From: Apteryx mantelli
Lineage: Eukaryota > Chordata > Aves > Apterygiformes > Apterygidae
DNA length: 64,000 nucleotides
Assembly: GCF_036417845.1 (NCBI RefSeq)
Contig: NC_089981.1
Location: 64,011,268 to 64,075,267, forward strand
Direction: 5' to 3'
Made by a program: the position numbers and the translations under genes. The notes below the pieces were generated by a model. That model ran no database searches. It saw only the letters and a program-made list of their open reading frames with translations, and had not been told where the DNA came from. This document shows positions 37,086 to 50,170 of this stretch, one piece after another. The first letter of the stretch is position 1; every line of letters starts with the position of its first letter.

Positions 37086-39694
37086 GTGGGATGTGTTTGA
37101 GGGGGCAAGCAGAAGTTTCTGCGCACAGGCTTGGGCATCAGCAGCAGCCCTAGCTTAGCATAAGAAGCCTGTTACCTGGTGGTGAGAGAAAAGAGGAAAC
37201 GTGAGCTGGATGCTTCCCTGGGTGCTACTAAACTGAGGCTTCTCTGGCTCTGAACACTCCTGTTCTCAAACCCTCTTTGGCACTGAATTGCCTCTTTCCA
37301 GTAGCAAGGTTTTCAGGGCTGGAAAGAAGCCTTTTCTTGGTCTGGCAAAATAGACAGCAAGGAAATCCAGGTGTTTGCTAAATGGGATGATAGCCAAGAG
37401 GAAGAACCAGGACAGGCTGGCTCAATTATGGAGCTGAAACCAGGTCGGTGTATCCTGATAAAACAGGAGTGTGTTAACTGTAAATGATGAAAGCAGGAAA
37501 AAAGGATGTAAACATTGCAAAGGGAGAAAGGAGGCAAGGAGAAAATTGAAAGATGAAATGTAAAGGAAAAGGGGGCACTGGCTGACCTGTGGTGCTGAGA
37601 CCATTTCCCAAAGGAGCGGTGCCTGTTCTTAGAACAATAAGAAATCATTCCTGGACCTTGATAGGGTTTTTCCAGCTCTGTCATCAACTTCAGAGAATGG
37701 TTTGCACTTCCCAGTTACAAGTGAAGGCAGCCTCTTCTAACAAAGTAGTCCATTGCACCCACAGTTGTGATGCTGATGACCAGGAATGAGTATTTTCTAG
37801 TATTGGTTCCTACCCCTTCCTGGCAGCTATGGACCATCATAAACCAGTGGGTGGAGTCAGCTTTTCCTTGGACTTTCCCTGATGTGTGCAGGATTGGACT
37901 GAGGTAGAAGGTTTAAAAAACAAACAAACAAAAACCCCACACTCTCCCATGCTCTAAAGAAGGAGGCTCTAGCTGCTCTTGCATGACGAAATTGAGTTAA
38001 AAAAGAGCCTTTCTGATATAAAATGCTGCTTGTACCGCAGTCTCCATGCGCATTTAGAATACAGAGGGCCCCCCTTAACTGTAGGAGTGAGGCTGGGGGC
38101 AAGGCACTGCCTGTATTCTGTCTGGGGCTGCAATAAATGAGGCCTTTGAACTACACCGAGTGAAGGGACAGTCTAGCTCTTACAATGAGGCAGCATAGCA
38201 AACTAACTGGCCTGTTTGATCTTTCCTGATGGGGCTCACTGCAGGAGTGTCAAGTAGCTGCACTGCTTGACACTTCCTTTCTGACCCTCCTCGGCAAAGC
38301 CCAGGGTACTGTGTTGCACAAAGCCATGCTGTGGCCTAGCACCCGGGCAAGGGCAGTCCTGCTCAGACACCCAGGAGTCGTAGGATGAGGAGGCTGGAAG
38401 GAAAATGGAGCCTGCTGCTGGCAGGGTTCAACTAGTGCAGTCTACCTGTCAGAGGCTGCCTTAGAAAAAGCCCCAGGTTTCCTGCTCCACTGTGCTTGGC
38501 TTTCATTGACATTAGTTCTTCCCCTGCTCCCCATCCTCCTGCATTCAGCTTCTCCAGCTAGCTGGTCTGCTTTTGCACAGCTGTTCCTTTGAGGTGTATG
38601 CTGCATTTGCTAAATTGGAGGAGCTGTGTGTTTTGGGTTTTGCTTCCCTCTGGTGGACAGCACTTTTGCTGCCCAAGAGCCAAGGGGAGAGACAGCAAGG
38701 AGCTGGGCATTATTGCTGTCAGCAAACAGAAGTGGGAACCAGCTAGCCACAGCCCAGGGTCACTGGTGTCCGAAATTGCAGACACCAGTTAATATTTGCA
38801 GGGGGAGGATCAAGCAGTGGGAACTGGGAGGGGAGGGCAAGAAATAACATCATCAGGAGTGCTTTGCTGTGCCCACTCCCAAATAAGTGCCCACTCCCAA
38901 ATCAGTTTCATGACAGCATGAACATTTCTAGATATTCCTTCAGCCTCCAGCTACTTTGACTTGCAAGACTGAGCACAGACTTCTCTTGCCTTGCACCATT
39001 AGCAGAAGCCTCCTGCTCACCCCCGTCTTCCATCCTGACTTCTGTTTATGCTTCTTGCTGGTTAAATATCCCCTCCTTAGATTTGCAGTTTCTCAGAATT
39101 CATCCCTTCAACCCCTTGCTGTTCGTCCTGCAAGAAATCATCATGCTCAAAGCACAGCAAACTCAGGGAGACCAGCCTGCTTCTCTAACAGCAGAAGGGA
39201 GCACCCAGGAATAGGAGCACACTCTGGGCATGCTAAGGCTGGAGACAGAACAGGGGACAACACCAAAAGGCAACATTAGAATGAATTACAGGCACTGTGG
39301 ATTTTCCCAACCCCGTGGGCTGCAACCATACTGCCATGCAGCCTGGGTGAGGAGCAGAATCCTTTCCCCAGGATACAGGCTTGAGGCAGGCAGAGGGGTA
39401 GATGTCCAGGCAATCCTTGCCATGTTCTGACCTTTGGCAGCAGGGTGGAGGGCACTGTCAGGTAGTGGAGATGGGCATGAAGGGCTGCAGGCTGCACTGG
39501 CCTCAGCCACACCAACTCCATCCCTGGCAGGGGTAGACTTGCTGTTCCCCTCTTTGTAAAAGGCAAAACTCAAGCTCCAGCCCAGGGTTCCCAGGCAGGT
39601 TTAAGAGCCAGATCTGGGGTCCTCCCTCACTTGGCATGCTGGGCCAAGGCCTGGCTAGTCCAACTCAGAAACAAAAGCACACTTCTGAACCCAA
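37086..39694. other. Convergent intergenic region DLST / RPS6KL1
   Basis: The two genes point towards each other here and no other gene is recognised. An 18-bp unit (gtgcccactcccaaata plus one base) is tandemly duplicated with small changes at 38869-38904. Short open frames are scattered without family resemblance. Confidence 0.5.
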
Positions 39695-39714
39695 TGACAC
39701 ATGGTTTATTCTTT

Positions 39715-39720
39715 TCAGAC
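39715..39720 (-). terminator. RPS6KL1: RPS6KL1 poly(A) signal
   Basis: AATAAA on the minus strand, 635 bases after the RPS6KL1 stop codon at 40355-40357. This gives a 3' UTR of about 0.66 kb. Confidence 0.7.
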
Positions 39721-40354
39721 AGCCACCATGAAAAGACTGGGGGGGGGCTCCATCCCCTCCCACCCCAGCTCCCTGCAGCAGGCATTATCCACACACATGC
39801 AGCCAGTGAATGACACAAAAGACAGGCCTGGGCACTAGCCAGCAGGGCCCAGAGGAAATGCACTTGGAAGCCACAAAAAGTAATGGGGAGATCAACTCTG
39901 TTAGCAGCAGAGAGAAAAACCACAGGGAAGGAATCCCACAGCACAGTGCTAAGCAGAGGAAGGGACACTGGTGCCTGACAGGAAGCCCCGGAAGGGGAGC
40001 GTGGCCTCTCCCTGGAGGTCAGGAAGGTTGGTGTACCTAAGGCTCAGGGTGTGGGACCCCTTTCCCACCATGAAGAACTCAGTGGGAGACAGCCTGTCCC
40101 AGACCACAGCCTGCTTGCTCAGAGACACTAACAGAATTGCAAGAAGAGATGGAAGAACATTTAAGGCTGCAAAACCTCATGCGCCCCCCCCCACCCCACC
40201 CCAGGGCAGCCCTTGCAGGCAAACCTCCCCCAGCAGGCAGAGCTGCCAGTGCCACATGGGTTCACAAGTTCCAGGGAGCAGCTGCCCTGCACCCAGCTCC
40301 CCGCAAGAAGGGTCAGAGAAGCCCTGGCCCTGCTCCGCTCCCACCCCAGCCTGC

Positions 40355-43300
40355 CTAGCCCACCAGCTTGTTCCACTGGACAGTGCTGAAGAAGGAGTGG
40401 GACTTCAGCTTCGCAATTCCACCTCCTCCCGAGCCCAAACGCTGCTTAGGGCTATACTGCAGGAGCTGCAGAGAAAAGGGACAGGACACCAGGGTGGGAA
40501 GATGGATACACTGAAAAGCAGCTACCCAGCCTCAGCCCCTGCCTTCCCCCAGCCTCCCCCACCTCCACCCAGACTCCTCACCTCAGTGAGCAGCGATGCA
40601 GCTGCCAGGCTGAGTCCCTCTGGCAGGTGCAGCTGGGTGTGAGGTTGAATCCCTGAAGGGTGGTTTTGGGACAGGGGCTGCAGGAGGCAAAGGATGACGG
40701 TGAGCAGAGGCACCGACTGGGGTATTAACATCCTGCTAAGACTTCACCACCATACAACCCCACCCTAGCATGGTAGGATTTAAAATCCCAGGTCCTCAGC
40801 ACCCAGAGATCCAGGCACCAAGAATCACACACCTGAGACAATTTGGCACACAGCTGATGTGCCCACACTGGAATTCAACCTCCCAGCCCCTGTATGGACA
40901 GGAGCTCTTCTACTAAGGTTCCCCCCACCACAAGTACTACATAGCTCCTCTGCCTCTTACCACTCCTGTCAGCAGCTCATACAACAGAGACCCAAAGCTC
41001 CAGCAGTCAGCAGTTTCAGTCAGCTCAGAAATGCCCCCCACTTCTGCAGGAAGAGCCAGAGAAGAATTAGAGCTGGAGGCAGGGCAGTACCTGGGCACCA
41101 GGGCCTGTGGCTGCTAGTGACTGCCATTCTAGGCAAGCCTCACTGCATGCAGGAGCCCTCTCTCCCCAGGTCAATGGCAGTGGGGAGAGGTCAGGAGAAG
41201 GGAGGGCAAGCTTCCCTTACCTGGGGCACTATAGAGCTCCTCCAGAGCTTGGCTGCAGCACCGTGGCTCCACCTCTGTCCACTGGCCAAAGAAGGTAAGA
41301 CGGACATGACCTGCAGACCAGCATGAGAGCCAAGAGCAGGGAGGTTAGCATAAAACTAGCAACTCCAGCAGGAACGCAAACCCAAGCCACATTCCCCTCA
41401 GTTGGAAGCAGGAGACGTCACTGGGAAAAGCCAGGGTGCTGGGTCCCTGCTACACCCTGGACACAGAGGGGTTGTGCCTCCCACAGCCACCCAACAGTTG
41501 CCTCAGATGTCCAGCAGGCACATGCAGCTGGTGGGTCTGGTTAGAGGGGATTCAAGCTCAACAACCCTGGGGCAGGCTGCAGTGAGGAGAGGCAGTGCCA
41601 AAGGGAGAAAGGTTAGCTTCCCCCTCACAAAGCTATCTCTTGGTTTTTCCCCTAACCACGTTGTGGGGCAATCTTTAGCTTGCCCCCATTCTTGCCAGTT
41701 GGTCAGGGACTTGCACTCAGAGGCTTGCACAGACAGCAACAACTCATGGCGTGAGGGGAAGGACAGGCTCAGGAACACCCAAGGGGGCAGTAACTACAGG
41801 CAGGAGCAAACTGCAATTCCACTAACCTCAGACACAGTTTAGCTGGTCTCAGATTCCCTGTGCTGGGATTTCCCAGGCAGCCAGACCCCACATGGGAGCA
41901 GAAGTATCGCATTCCTGTGGCTATGGCCCCTACTCTCCCTCTGCAGAAACATCTCTTGTAATAATCTCTTGGAAACCCCAATCCAGACCACACTTCCATG
42001 CTCAAAGACATCCAAATCTCCCCTCCCTCCCCCAAAGCAAACTCAAGAGAGTTCAAGTCTCCTGGATATGGGGCAGACAGGAGTCTTCCAGCCAACAACC
42101 CTCCCTCCCCCTTGGGGAAGCAGCCTTGGGCTCTACCTACCAGCTGTATCAAGCAGCAGGTTCCTGGGGTTGAGGTCCCGGCACAATACACCCTGTTGGT
42201 GAAGTCCCTCTAAGGCCAAGAGGATTTCTGCTGCCCACAGCTGGACTTGCTCCTCCTTCACAGCCCAGGCTCTCTGGTTATGCCCACAGGGAGCCAGAGA
42301 CCTGCACAGTCCTGATACCGGCTCCTCTCTGAGTGGGCCACTGGTCATGCTTCCTCCCCACAGGGGCTCCTGCATCCCAGGGTCAGGCCCAGGCCCACAG
42401 GGCCTGCCAGAACTGTGCATGGCAATTCCTGCACAAAGCTGCCTCTGTCCTGAGGAAGCCAGGAAGGGCTGAGCCCAGGGGGCCTCAGACACTTGATGAG
42501 ACTGAGGCTCCCCCTTTCCTGGATGGCCCCCTGTCACAGTCTTTGGCATACAGGCAGGCGTTTGGGGAAGCCTTTCACCAGCAAGTGGCCTGGGATCCTG
42601 CCAGGAGGCTGCTCTTTGTGATACACTGCCCACACCCTTGCTGCTGGTTAGAGAGTCCCAGGGGTGCAGGACCAGGCCCTGGTTTTTGAGGTGGCTGGGG
42701 CCTTTGGTTGATGCTGCTGGAACATGGTCCATGATGCCAGGCAGAGCCTGCATCACACTTAAACCCTGCCCTCCATCTGCAGCCTCTGTGCTGCTGGCAG
42801 GAGCCAAGAGAAGCTGGCAGTGACTCCCAGGTCTGGGGTCTGTGCTGTCAGGGAACTCCTCCCAAGGGGGAGAAAGGTCAGTGTTTCCCAACAGGCGGTG
42901 GTTCGCAGAGCCCAGGGGGCCACTGTCTGTCCGAGCAGAGAAGATGCAGTCTCGACTGCTCCCATGGAAGCTTCCCACTGCCTCCTCTCTGCCACGGTCC
43001 CTCAGGGTTGGAATGTGCTTTGAATGCAGGAAACCAGAGCCATCAGAGGAGCCCTGTTGGACACAATACTTGGAGCGGAGGTGAGACCACAGCATCTCCC
43101 CTGGAAAGTGAGAAGAAGAAAAAGTGATGGGGTAGAAAGCATTCCAGGTTCCCCCCTCCGTGAGCACCACCCATTCAGGCACAGGCCAAGGCCTACACAC
43201 TCTGCATATGACTAGACCTTAATTTCTCCTGAAGTAAACCTGAAGTTCATGTAGAATATACCCAAACCCTATGAATGCAGGTCACTCAACTCCATACTCC

Positions 43301-46300
43301 TCAGTGATCCAGCACATGAGTAGCTCATTCCCCCCTCCTTCAGCAGCCTTTTGCCACCCCTTCTGCACAGTCTCCTTGATCCCAGCCACATCACTTCCAT
43401 GTCACAGTCCAGCCACATCTTCACACATGCCCCTGATCCTGCAGTCATCCCCACTCTCCCTTGAAAGCATTTCCTCCCTACACCCCAGCAACAGTGCTGC
43501 CAGAGAGAGCCCACAGCATGGAACAAAGCACTCTGGTCAGTGATGAGTCAGAGCAGCGAGGCCTGGAGCTCAGAGCACACTGCCAGAGCTTCCAGCAAGT
43601 TGGCGGACCCACTGATCACAAGAGGCAGTCTCATTAAACTCAGCTGCTGGTTGCTTTCTGCAAATTCATTGCACAAAGACACTTGAGAAGCTGAGGCTGT
43701 TCTCCAGCACACATCAGACTGTTTGTCATTAATGGACTCCACCTGCTGCTTCCTACCCACCCACTCATCTGGCAGAGAGCAAAGAAGCTCCTCACTCCTA
43801 AGCAGCCTGCACTTTGTCACTCTTCTTTACCCAAACCCTTATGTTCTCCTTGCCCTTTGTCCCCTGATTCTCCATCTTCTCTCTTTGGTCTTGTCTCAAA
43901 ATCCAGTGTGGCCTCTTCTTTTGTAACCAGTTACCATGAATGTCTTGTTCAAAATGTCTGAGTGAACTACCTCACTTGGATCTCCTTTTCCATCACCTTG
44001 CTGCCATAGCCAAACTGTGCCAGCAAGAAAGAGAGGTTTTTCTTTCCAAAACCCTTTGCTGGTTTGCTTCCATATCTCAGACCATGCCAGAAGATACCAG
44101 ACCATATCAACTTCCTTACAGTGAGGTACGATTTTATGATGATACCCTCACACAGGACTCAATGATGCTAAAGCTAGTTTCCACATTCCCCCCACTGCAA
44201 ACCTCTCTCTCCTAGGTCTCCATAACTCCATTTCTAGCTTACTTCCTCAGTCAGTTCTTATCAAAACTCCTGAATCCTCAATAAAGCTTAGTGGCTCCTT
44301 CCGCAAAGTCTTCAGCCACCTTTCTAAGGAGGAGCACTTGTGCTGTCACTATAGAAAACAGTCCTAAAACAGCAGGAGAAACATATTTGAGATCAAAAGA
44401 AAGGGAGGCTGAGGGTGAGAGCAGGATGCCATGTGGACAGCAAGCAAGTACAACAAAGCACTTACCCTGCACGTGCTCCAGGTGGAGGAAGATGGAGTCC
44501 TCACTCACGTAGTAGCACAGCAGCTTGACCATGAAGGGGACTCCATGAGGAATGATGGTCTGCCGCTCACGAGTCTCCACATGGGATTTGGGGAGGCTCT
44601 GGGGAGGTAAATGGAGGTGGGTGTTACAGCAGGGTAGGTGCTTGGACTCCCTGGAACCTAGCACCTGGCAGCACAGGAGGCTAGCTGGAAAGACCTGTTG
44701 GTAAGTGCCATCTGACAAGCCCCATGGCTGTCCTCCCCATGTCACTCACAACAGAGCTCTCCAACTGGAAAACCTGCAGCTCGTGCTTAGACAAGTCTGT
44801 CAGTCCCTAGCACCTAGCTGTGGTGATGCAGAACTCTGCAAAGCTCTGCCAATGCACAACACTCCCCACCTGCAAGTCACACTGCTGCTCCAGAACAGTG
44901 GCCATCCCCCACAACTGCACCAACTCAAACTTCGACTAAACAAATGACTTCAAGCTGGAGTTTACCATTCCAGCTCTCTACTTTCCCCTCTGGGATTGAT
45001 GCTTCTCCCTGTTATGCCAGGGCCTCCTTGTCCAGTTACTGAAGTCCTTCATTTTTAGCAAACAGCTGGACTAAGGGCACTGGGAGAGTGCCCTAGAACC
45101 TGTAACTGAGCACCCTCCACCCCACATCATCCGCCATCTATTTCATGGTGGGCTCAGATTATCTAACATGGGCATAAGGCTTGGGTTGCACCATTACAAG
45201 GCTGAGGTCCACCAGAGGAACAGAAGGAATGTAGCTCAAGCTTCAGGAAGGAGCTAAGAAGGAGAGCTGCTTCCCTTTTGATTGCAGAAGATGGCTGAGA
45301 GAGGAGAGTGAACAAAAAATAGCAGATCACAGAGGTTTTAGAGGAAGTTTGATGTTCTTAAAGCTTCCCTTTGCTGAGCTGCATCTAAAAGGAGCTAAGG
45401 AGTATTCCCCACTCAACCATATTGGCTAGAAGATATCTCCTCCCCGAGGTCACCCAAAGAAGATGAAGACAGATGAGCTGTGAAGCTGGCAACACCCACC
45501 TTAAGTATAAAGGTCCCATCCGTGGCTGGATCCTGAACTATCTGCACCTATAAGCAGTATACACAGAATATGTCAGAAGTGGTAACTGCTCTCATCCCAA
45601 CTCACAGCCTACAGTAATATCCCAGACTTAACTCTGGAATTAAAACAAACTCCCACTCAACTACCAGAGTTTGGCATTGCTCAAACCCCTATTCTTGAAA
45701 TACCAAATATGGTTATTACTGCTGAGATAGGCAAGGAGCCAGGGATTAGAGCGCTAACCAAAGAGGTGACTGTCACACCATTTTTGCTCCCTTCACCAAG
45801 GAAGTATTCACATTACTCTTTCTGGGCTCTGCCCACCTGGGCCTCAGCAGGTTGTGAGAAACACCTTAGTCCTGATAAACTGAGATGTGTGATTCGCAGA
45901 AGGGAACAATGTGTCAGTGCATGCATGGAGATGGTAAGCCTGGCATCTTCACTCCAAGATCATGAACTATTAACTAGTTTATTCATGCAGAAAGCTTGTC
46001 TTCTGCAGAAGTCTAGACTATCTGTAGGTATCTACCATCACAGCACCTAGGCATCAAGATTGATTCCCTACATTGGAAAGGAATGGAGATGCCAGCTTCT
46101 TTGCAAATATCTTGGGAGCTTTAGTAACCACAAGTAATGGGGACATTAACAGACTTCTCATCTGACAAAGAGACTCCTACCCTCCCCTGAGGATTTTACT
46201 TGGTGGGAATGATTTGGATGAAAACCCTCATGCTCCTTGGTAAGCGCACCAAGGGCAGTCACCTGCATCCCAGCTAGTAAGACCTTCCAGGCTACATTTG

Positions 46301-48073
46301 GCTTGGCCCAGCCCCAGCCTCATCCCCTCCCACTTCCAGACACAGTCATTACCTTATCAATCACTCCCACAACCTTATACCGTCTCAGGTTCTCCACTAC
46401 TGAGCTTAGTGTCCTGATCGGCCGGAAGCGAAGGCTGCTGTAACCCTGCAAGACAGTGAGAAAAAGATGAGGGACCTAGAGATGCTAGGGTTGTTGCCAT
46501 TCTCCCACCATTCTCCTCACCAGCCTTTCCTCAGGCCCTTACCCTGTCCTGCCTCACTCTCCTGTCCCTTCATTTCCCATCTGGTCCCATAATGGTGTGT
46601 GAGCTGCAGTTATCTTTGCTGAACACAGCTTGTTTTCCATCCAGATGGGAACAATGAGAGGAAGACGGTTTTACATCTAATAAGATGGTTGCCCCTGTTG
46701 GCTTCTGTCCCATCAAAATGTCCATTTTTGCTATTAAGAATGATGATAAAAAGCTAAATAACACACCTTGCAAGAGTCCTGGAAATACCCCAGGCAAGCT
46801 GGGCACAGCTCAACCCTTCACTCCAGACAGGAAAAAGGGCTGCCACCAGGATCCCTCAGGAGGCCAGTGACACTCTGCAGCTGACACATTTGTCATTTTC
46901 TCTACACCACCTGACCATGGCATCCAGCCATTTGTACACAGGTGGTTGAGAATGTTCACCATGGATGTGTTATCACATCGAGGTGCCTCTTTGGTGTTCC
47001 TCACCACCAGGTTTTCCTGTACCAAGGAGCCATTGCTATTACATCCCAGCAGTTCCATATTCCATGGGCTCAGAATCCCACCCTTATTACCCCAAGCCTT
47101 TGCCTCACCCCCCACCCACGGCAGACACGTGCTCAGGTTTACTATGTGGGCTCAACCAGCATCAGTGTGTGCGCTCATCAGGTTTCCGCCTCAGGATTCA
47201 GCCAAGTCAGCCCCAAGCATTTGGCCCTCAGAGATGACTGACCCATGGAGGCCACATCCAGCCCCAGCTCCTCACCGTGTCTGCGGGGCTGCCATTCCCC
47301 AAAGTCCGCTGGAGGTGGCAGTTGAAGATCTCCTCCGCACGCTTCAGGTACTGTGTTATCTTCCGTTTCACAGCCTCCCGCCGCTCCTTATTGGGGTCAA
47401 CTGCAGGTAAGAGAGAAGACAGGCATTAGGGACCTGCCCACAGACTGACCCTCCCCAGCACTCCCGTCACAACCTTTGTCCCTGCAGGATTCCCTCACAC
47501 CTTGTCTAGCTGCGCTAACCACCTGCAAGGCTGCCTCTGTGCCATGGCCGCCAGCCCTCCCGCCCGGCCCCTTCCCCCGGGGCTTGTCCAGCGTCCCTCC
47601 CCCGGGGGCTGCTGGGCATCGGGGCCGCCCCTGCCCGTCCCCCGCCGGCGGCTGTTGGGGGGGGGCGGCGTGACGGGCGGCCGTTGGGTGTCCCCCCTCC
47701 TCGCCCCTCGCGCCGCGGCCGTTGGAAGGCAGCGACGGGCGGCCGTTGGGCGCCCCCCCGCCCCTCGCGCCGCGGCCGTTGGCGCCGGCCGCCCCTGCCG
47801 CGCACCCTGGACGCCGCGGAGCAGCACGTCCACGCCGTTCTGGTAGTGGTTGAAGGCCTCCTCGTAGTCCTCGCTCACGTCCCGCTCCAACGCCAGACGC
47901 AGCTGCCGCGCCGCCTCCACCAGGTAGTCCCGGCGCCCGGCGCCGGGCCCCTCGGGGCCTCCCGGGGACACGCGGCCCCGCAGCTGCTCCAGGTAGACGC
48001 GGGCCTGCGCCAGCGCCCGCGAGCACGGCTCCGCGTCCAGCGCCGCCGGCCGCTCCCGGCACGGCCTGCTCAT
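40355..48073 (-). CDS. RPS6KL1: Ribosomal protein S6 kinase-like 1 (MIT domain pseudokinase), ten coding exons
   Basis: Exons on the minus strand: 48073-47806, 47400-47276, 46445-46353, 45547-45500, 44598-44466, 43100-42141, 41310-41221, 41043-40961, 40677-40582, 40465-40355. All junctions are GT-AG with matching phase; the product is 668 residues (human about 549). Exons 1-2 encode an MIT-type helical domain ([35 protein letters not shown]), expected to bind ESCRT-III or endosomal partners. Exons 3-5 give the kinase N-lobe ([31 protein letters not shown]). The 960-bp exon 6 is mostly a roughly 275-residue Ser/Pro/Gly-rich insert between the lobes, followed by [13 protein letters not shown] in place of HRDLKPxN. 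Exon 7 has FFGQW where DFG is expected, so the metal-binding Asp is missing, as in human (YFG). YSAPE follows. The C-terminus WNKLVG matches human. A pseudokinase or very atypical kinase is likely. Confidence 0.96.
47672..47782. repeat. Two-copy GC-rich tandem repeat in RPS6KL1 intron 1
   Basis: Two copies start gacgggcggccgttggg at 47672 and at 47734, and each ends with cgccgcggccgttgg. The period is about 62 bases and the copies differ mainly in a C-rich middle part. The array ends only 24 bases from the exon 1 donor (47805-47804). Confidence 0.8.
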
Positions 48074-48720
48074 GGCCCCAGAGCGCCCGCGCCCGCGCCG
48101 GCTCGGCCGCCGCCGCCGCCCTACGACACCGGGAGACAAGAGGGTGACTCGCCGGGCTCGGGCCCCAGCCGCGCGCCCCGTCCCGGAGCGGCCGCCGTCG
48201 CCTCTGCCGGCCGCTCCCGCCAGCGACCGGCACCGTCCCCCCTCTCCCTTCCCTTCGGAGGGCTGCGCGCAGCGAGCCCGGTACCGGCATCCCGGCGGGG
48301 CACGCACCTGAGGGAGGCCTCCCGGGAGCATCCTCCCCGCGCCCCGGCCCGGCGGGGCGCCGCTGCCCGGGAGCGGCGGCAAGGGGCGACGCAGCGGGCG
48401 GCGCCGGGGGCGCGCGGCGGGACCCGCGTGCCGCCGCCGCGGCGCGCGCCCGGTGCGGCCGGGATGCCGCGGGCGCGCTGATTGGCTGCGGATGAGCTCA
48501 TCGCCGCCGCCGCCGCCGCGAACGGCTGCGCTTTAAGGGCGCCGCGGCGCCGGGCATCGGTGTCCTGCGGCTGCCGGCCCCGCCGCCGGGCTGCTCCCAC
48601 GGACGGGCCCGAGCCCGGCGCAGGGCGCGCAGCCAAGGGGCAGAGCACTGCCGGCGTCATCGCAGGCGCGCCCGGCGTCTCCCGGTTGTCCCGCTCGGCA
48701 GGAGGGCCCTTGCCGTGCCA
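48074..48720 (-). promoter_or_regulatory. RPS6KL1: RPS6KL1 CpG island, candidate 5' UTR exon and promoter
   Basis: This CpG-dense block lies upstream of the RPS6KL1 ATG. A donor CCTCAG|GTGCGTGCC (last exon base 48308) and an acceptor GTGTCGTAG (exon start 48120) suggest a small intron, 48307-48121, in the 5' UTR. Further upstream are a CCAAT on the minus strand (48485-48481) and a TTTAAAG (48537-48531). An upstream ATG lies at 48331-48329. The same island could also drive plus-strand transcription, for which I found no gene. The transcription start is not defined. Confidence 0.5.
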
Positions 48721-48739
48721 GCGCCGGGGGTGACAGGTG

Positions 48740-50140
48740 GGCAGGGAGGAGCGAGGCCGCAGCTGTGGGGCTTGCCTGCTCCCCAGCTGCCCCTGTGCCC
48801 GCAGGGTATGGCAGCACGGTGCACACCTTCTGGGGAGGCCAGACCTGTCCTGTCTCGCCGTGGAAACCCGGCCTGATCAGGGAGCCTGCACCGCTGCTGC
48901 CCGCTCTCTGTGGAGATCACTGAACCCGCCTGGGACTCTGCTCCTGCCTCCACACCCAAGCACATGCAACGCTTGCAGATGCTCTAAAATCCTCCACAGG
49001 TTACTATGTCATCTGCAGGATTTCTCAAATTTGGGTTTCTTAATGGTAGGCCACCACAGACCAGATTTCTATCACTTCTTCTAGGTGATGTATTGAATGA
49101 ATGGCTAGCAGTGAAGTAAAATACATCTGGTTTTATGGCAAGCAAGGTCAAAATACTTTGAATGCTGCAAGAAGGGGTCTTGATACTATATAGTTCTCAT
49201 GTAGGTAACATAAAGCTTGACCAAAATTGGGTGTCACAAATCCTGCGTTCTTGGTTATCCTTAATGATATTTTCTGACATACTGGAGAATCTTGAGCTGC
49301 TTCTCATTCATGCTTTTGAAAATAGTGTGTAAATTACCAATATTATAACTGTTCTTATTGTAACTAATTTAGAAACTTTTTTCAATTCTGAATTCCATAA
49401 CCAAAGATAACATCAATCACAGATGTTACTCATGTATTTATCGGTATTACCTCTTTATCACTTTATTAATTTATTTTGAGTTTCATTAGTATTCTTGTTT
49501 TATCATAATCATTATTCACCATAAATTCACTTTAATTAATAAAGCTTTCATTCTTTAAATACTGGCTTTACAACCCTATTTACTTTCTCCTATAGTACAT
49601 AATTAGCTGTGTTTTAAATAACTTTTTCATCTACCTACATCTAAAAGGGCCTGCTTGTTCCAGACAGTTCCCTGCTAACCTATTTAACACAACAGGAATG
49701 CAATTGGGTTACCATACCTCTTTTACATCTATGTTTCCCCATCTCATTTCATTAATGAATGCAGATTCTTTTTTTATTTGCATGTTGCAAAGGAATGCTG
49801 TTGCCCCTCTAACCCTGGGTTCTTGGTTGGCCATTTTACTAACTCTTGCTGCCTCATTTGGTTTTACAAACTTAATTCAAATACATGGAACAGGAAACAT
49901 CATTGGCACAAATGCATTAAGCCCCAGCAAAATGACAGTGTAGTCAAGAGCCCGGGTGGTGGTTAGCCAGTACTATTCACATGGAAAATACTGCTCTTCA
50001 GCATAACCTAGAAGCGCATGTTTTGGCCTCTTTTTCTGGCTTTTTCTTGGAAAGCCACATCTGCAGGGCCCTCTAGATCACTGCAACTGTTAGCAAAGGA
50101 GGTTTGCTGAATCAGGAATGATCAACCAATTGTGGCTCAG
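48740..50140. other. Intergenic, with an AT-rich block
   Basis: Between RPS6KL1 and the downstream VEGF-like gene no gene is recognised. From about 49.08 to 49.95 kb the sequence is strikingly AT-rich compared with both sides. It may be an old inserted element, but I recognise no repeat family in it. Confidence 0.5.
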
Positions 50141-50145
50141 GCCAA

Positions 50146-50151
50146 TTTATT
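50146..50151 (-). terminator. Poly(A) signal of the PGF-like gene
   Basis: AATAAA on the minus strand lies 20 bases after the TGA at 50173-50171 of the last candidate exon. In another frame of that exon the TAA stop (50153-50151) overlaps it. Its position directly behind the exon supports that exon as the true terminal one. Confidence 0.6.
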
Positions 50152-50170
50152 TACTGCATCTGTGGAATGG

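Noticed and set aside
47495-48660. Open frames of up to 297 codons on both strands over the RPS6KL1 first exon
   Set aside because: GC-driven. Only the stretch from the ATG at 48073 to the donor at 47805 resembles RPS6KL1; the rest is intron repeat and 5' UTR.
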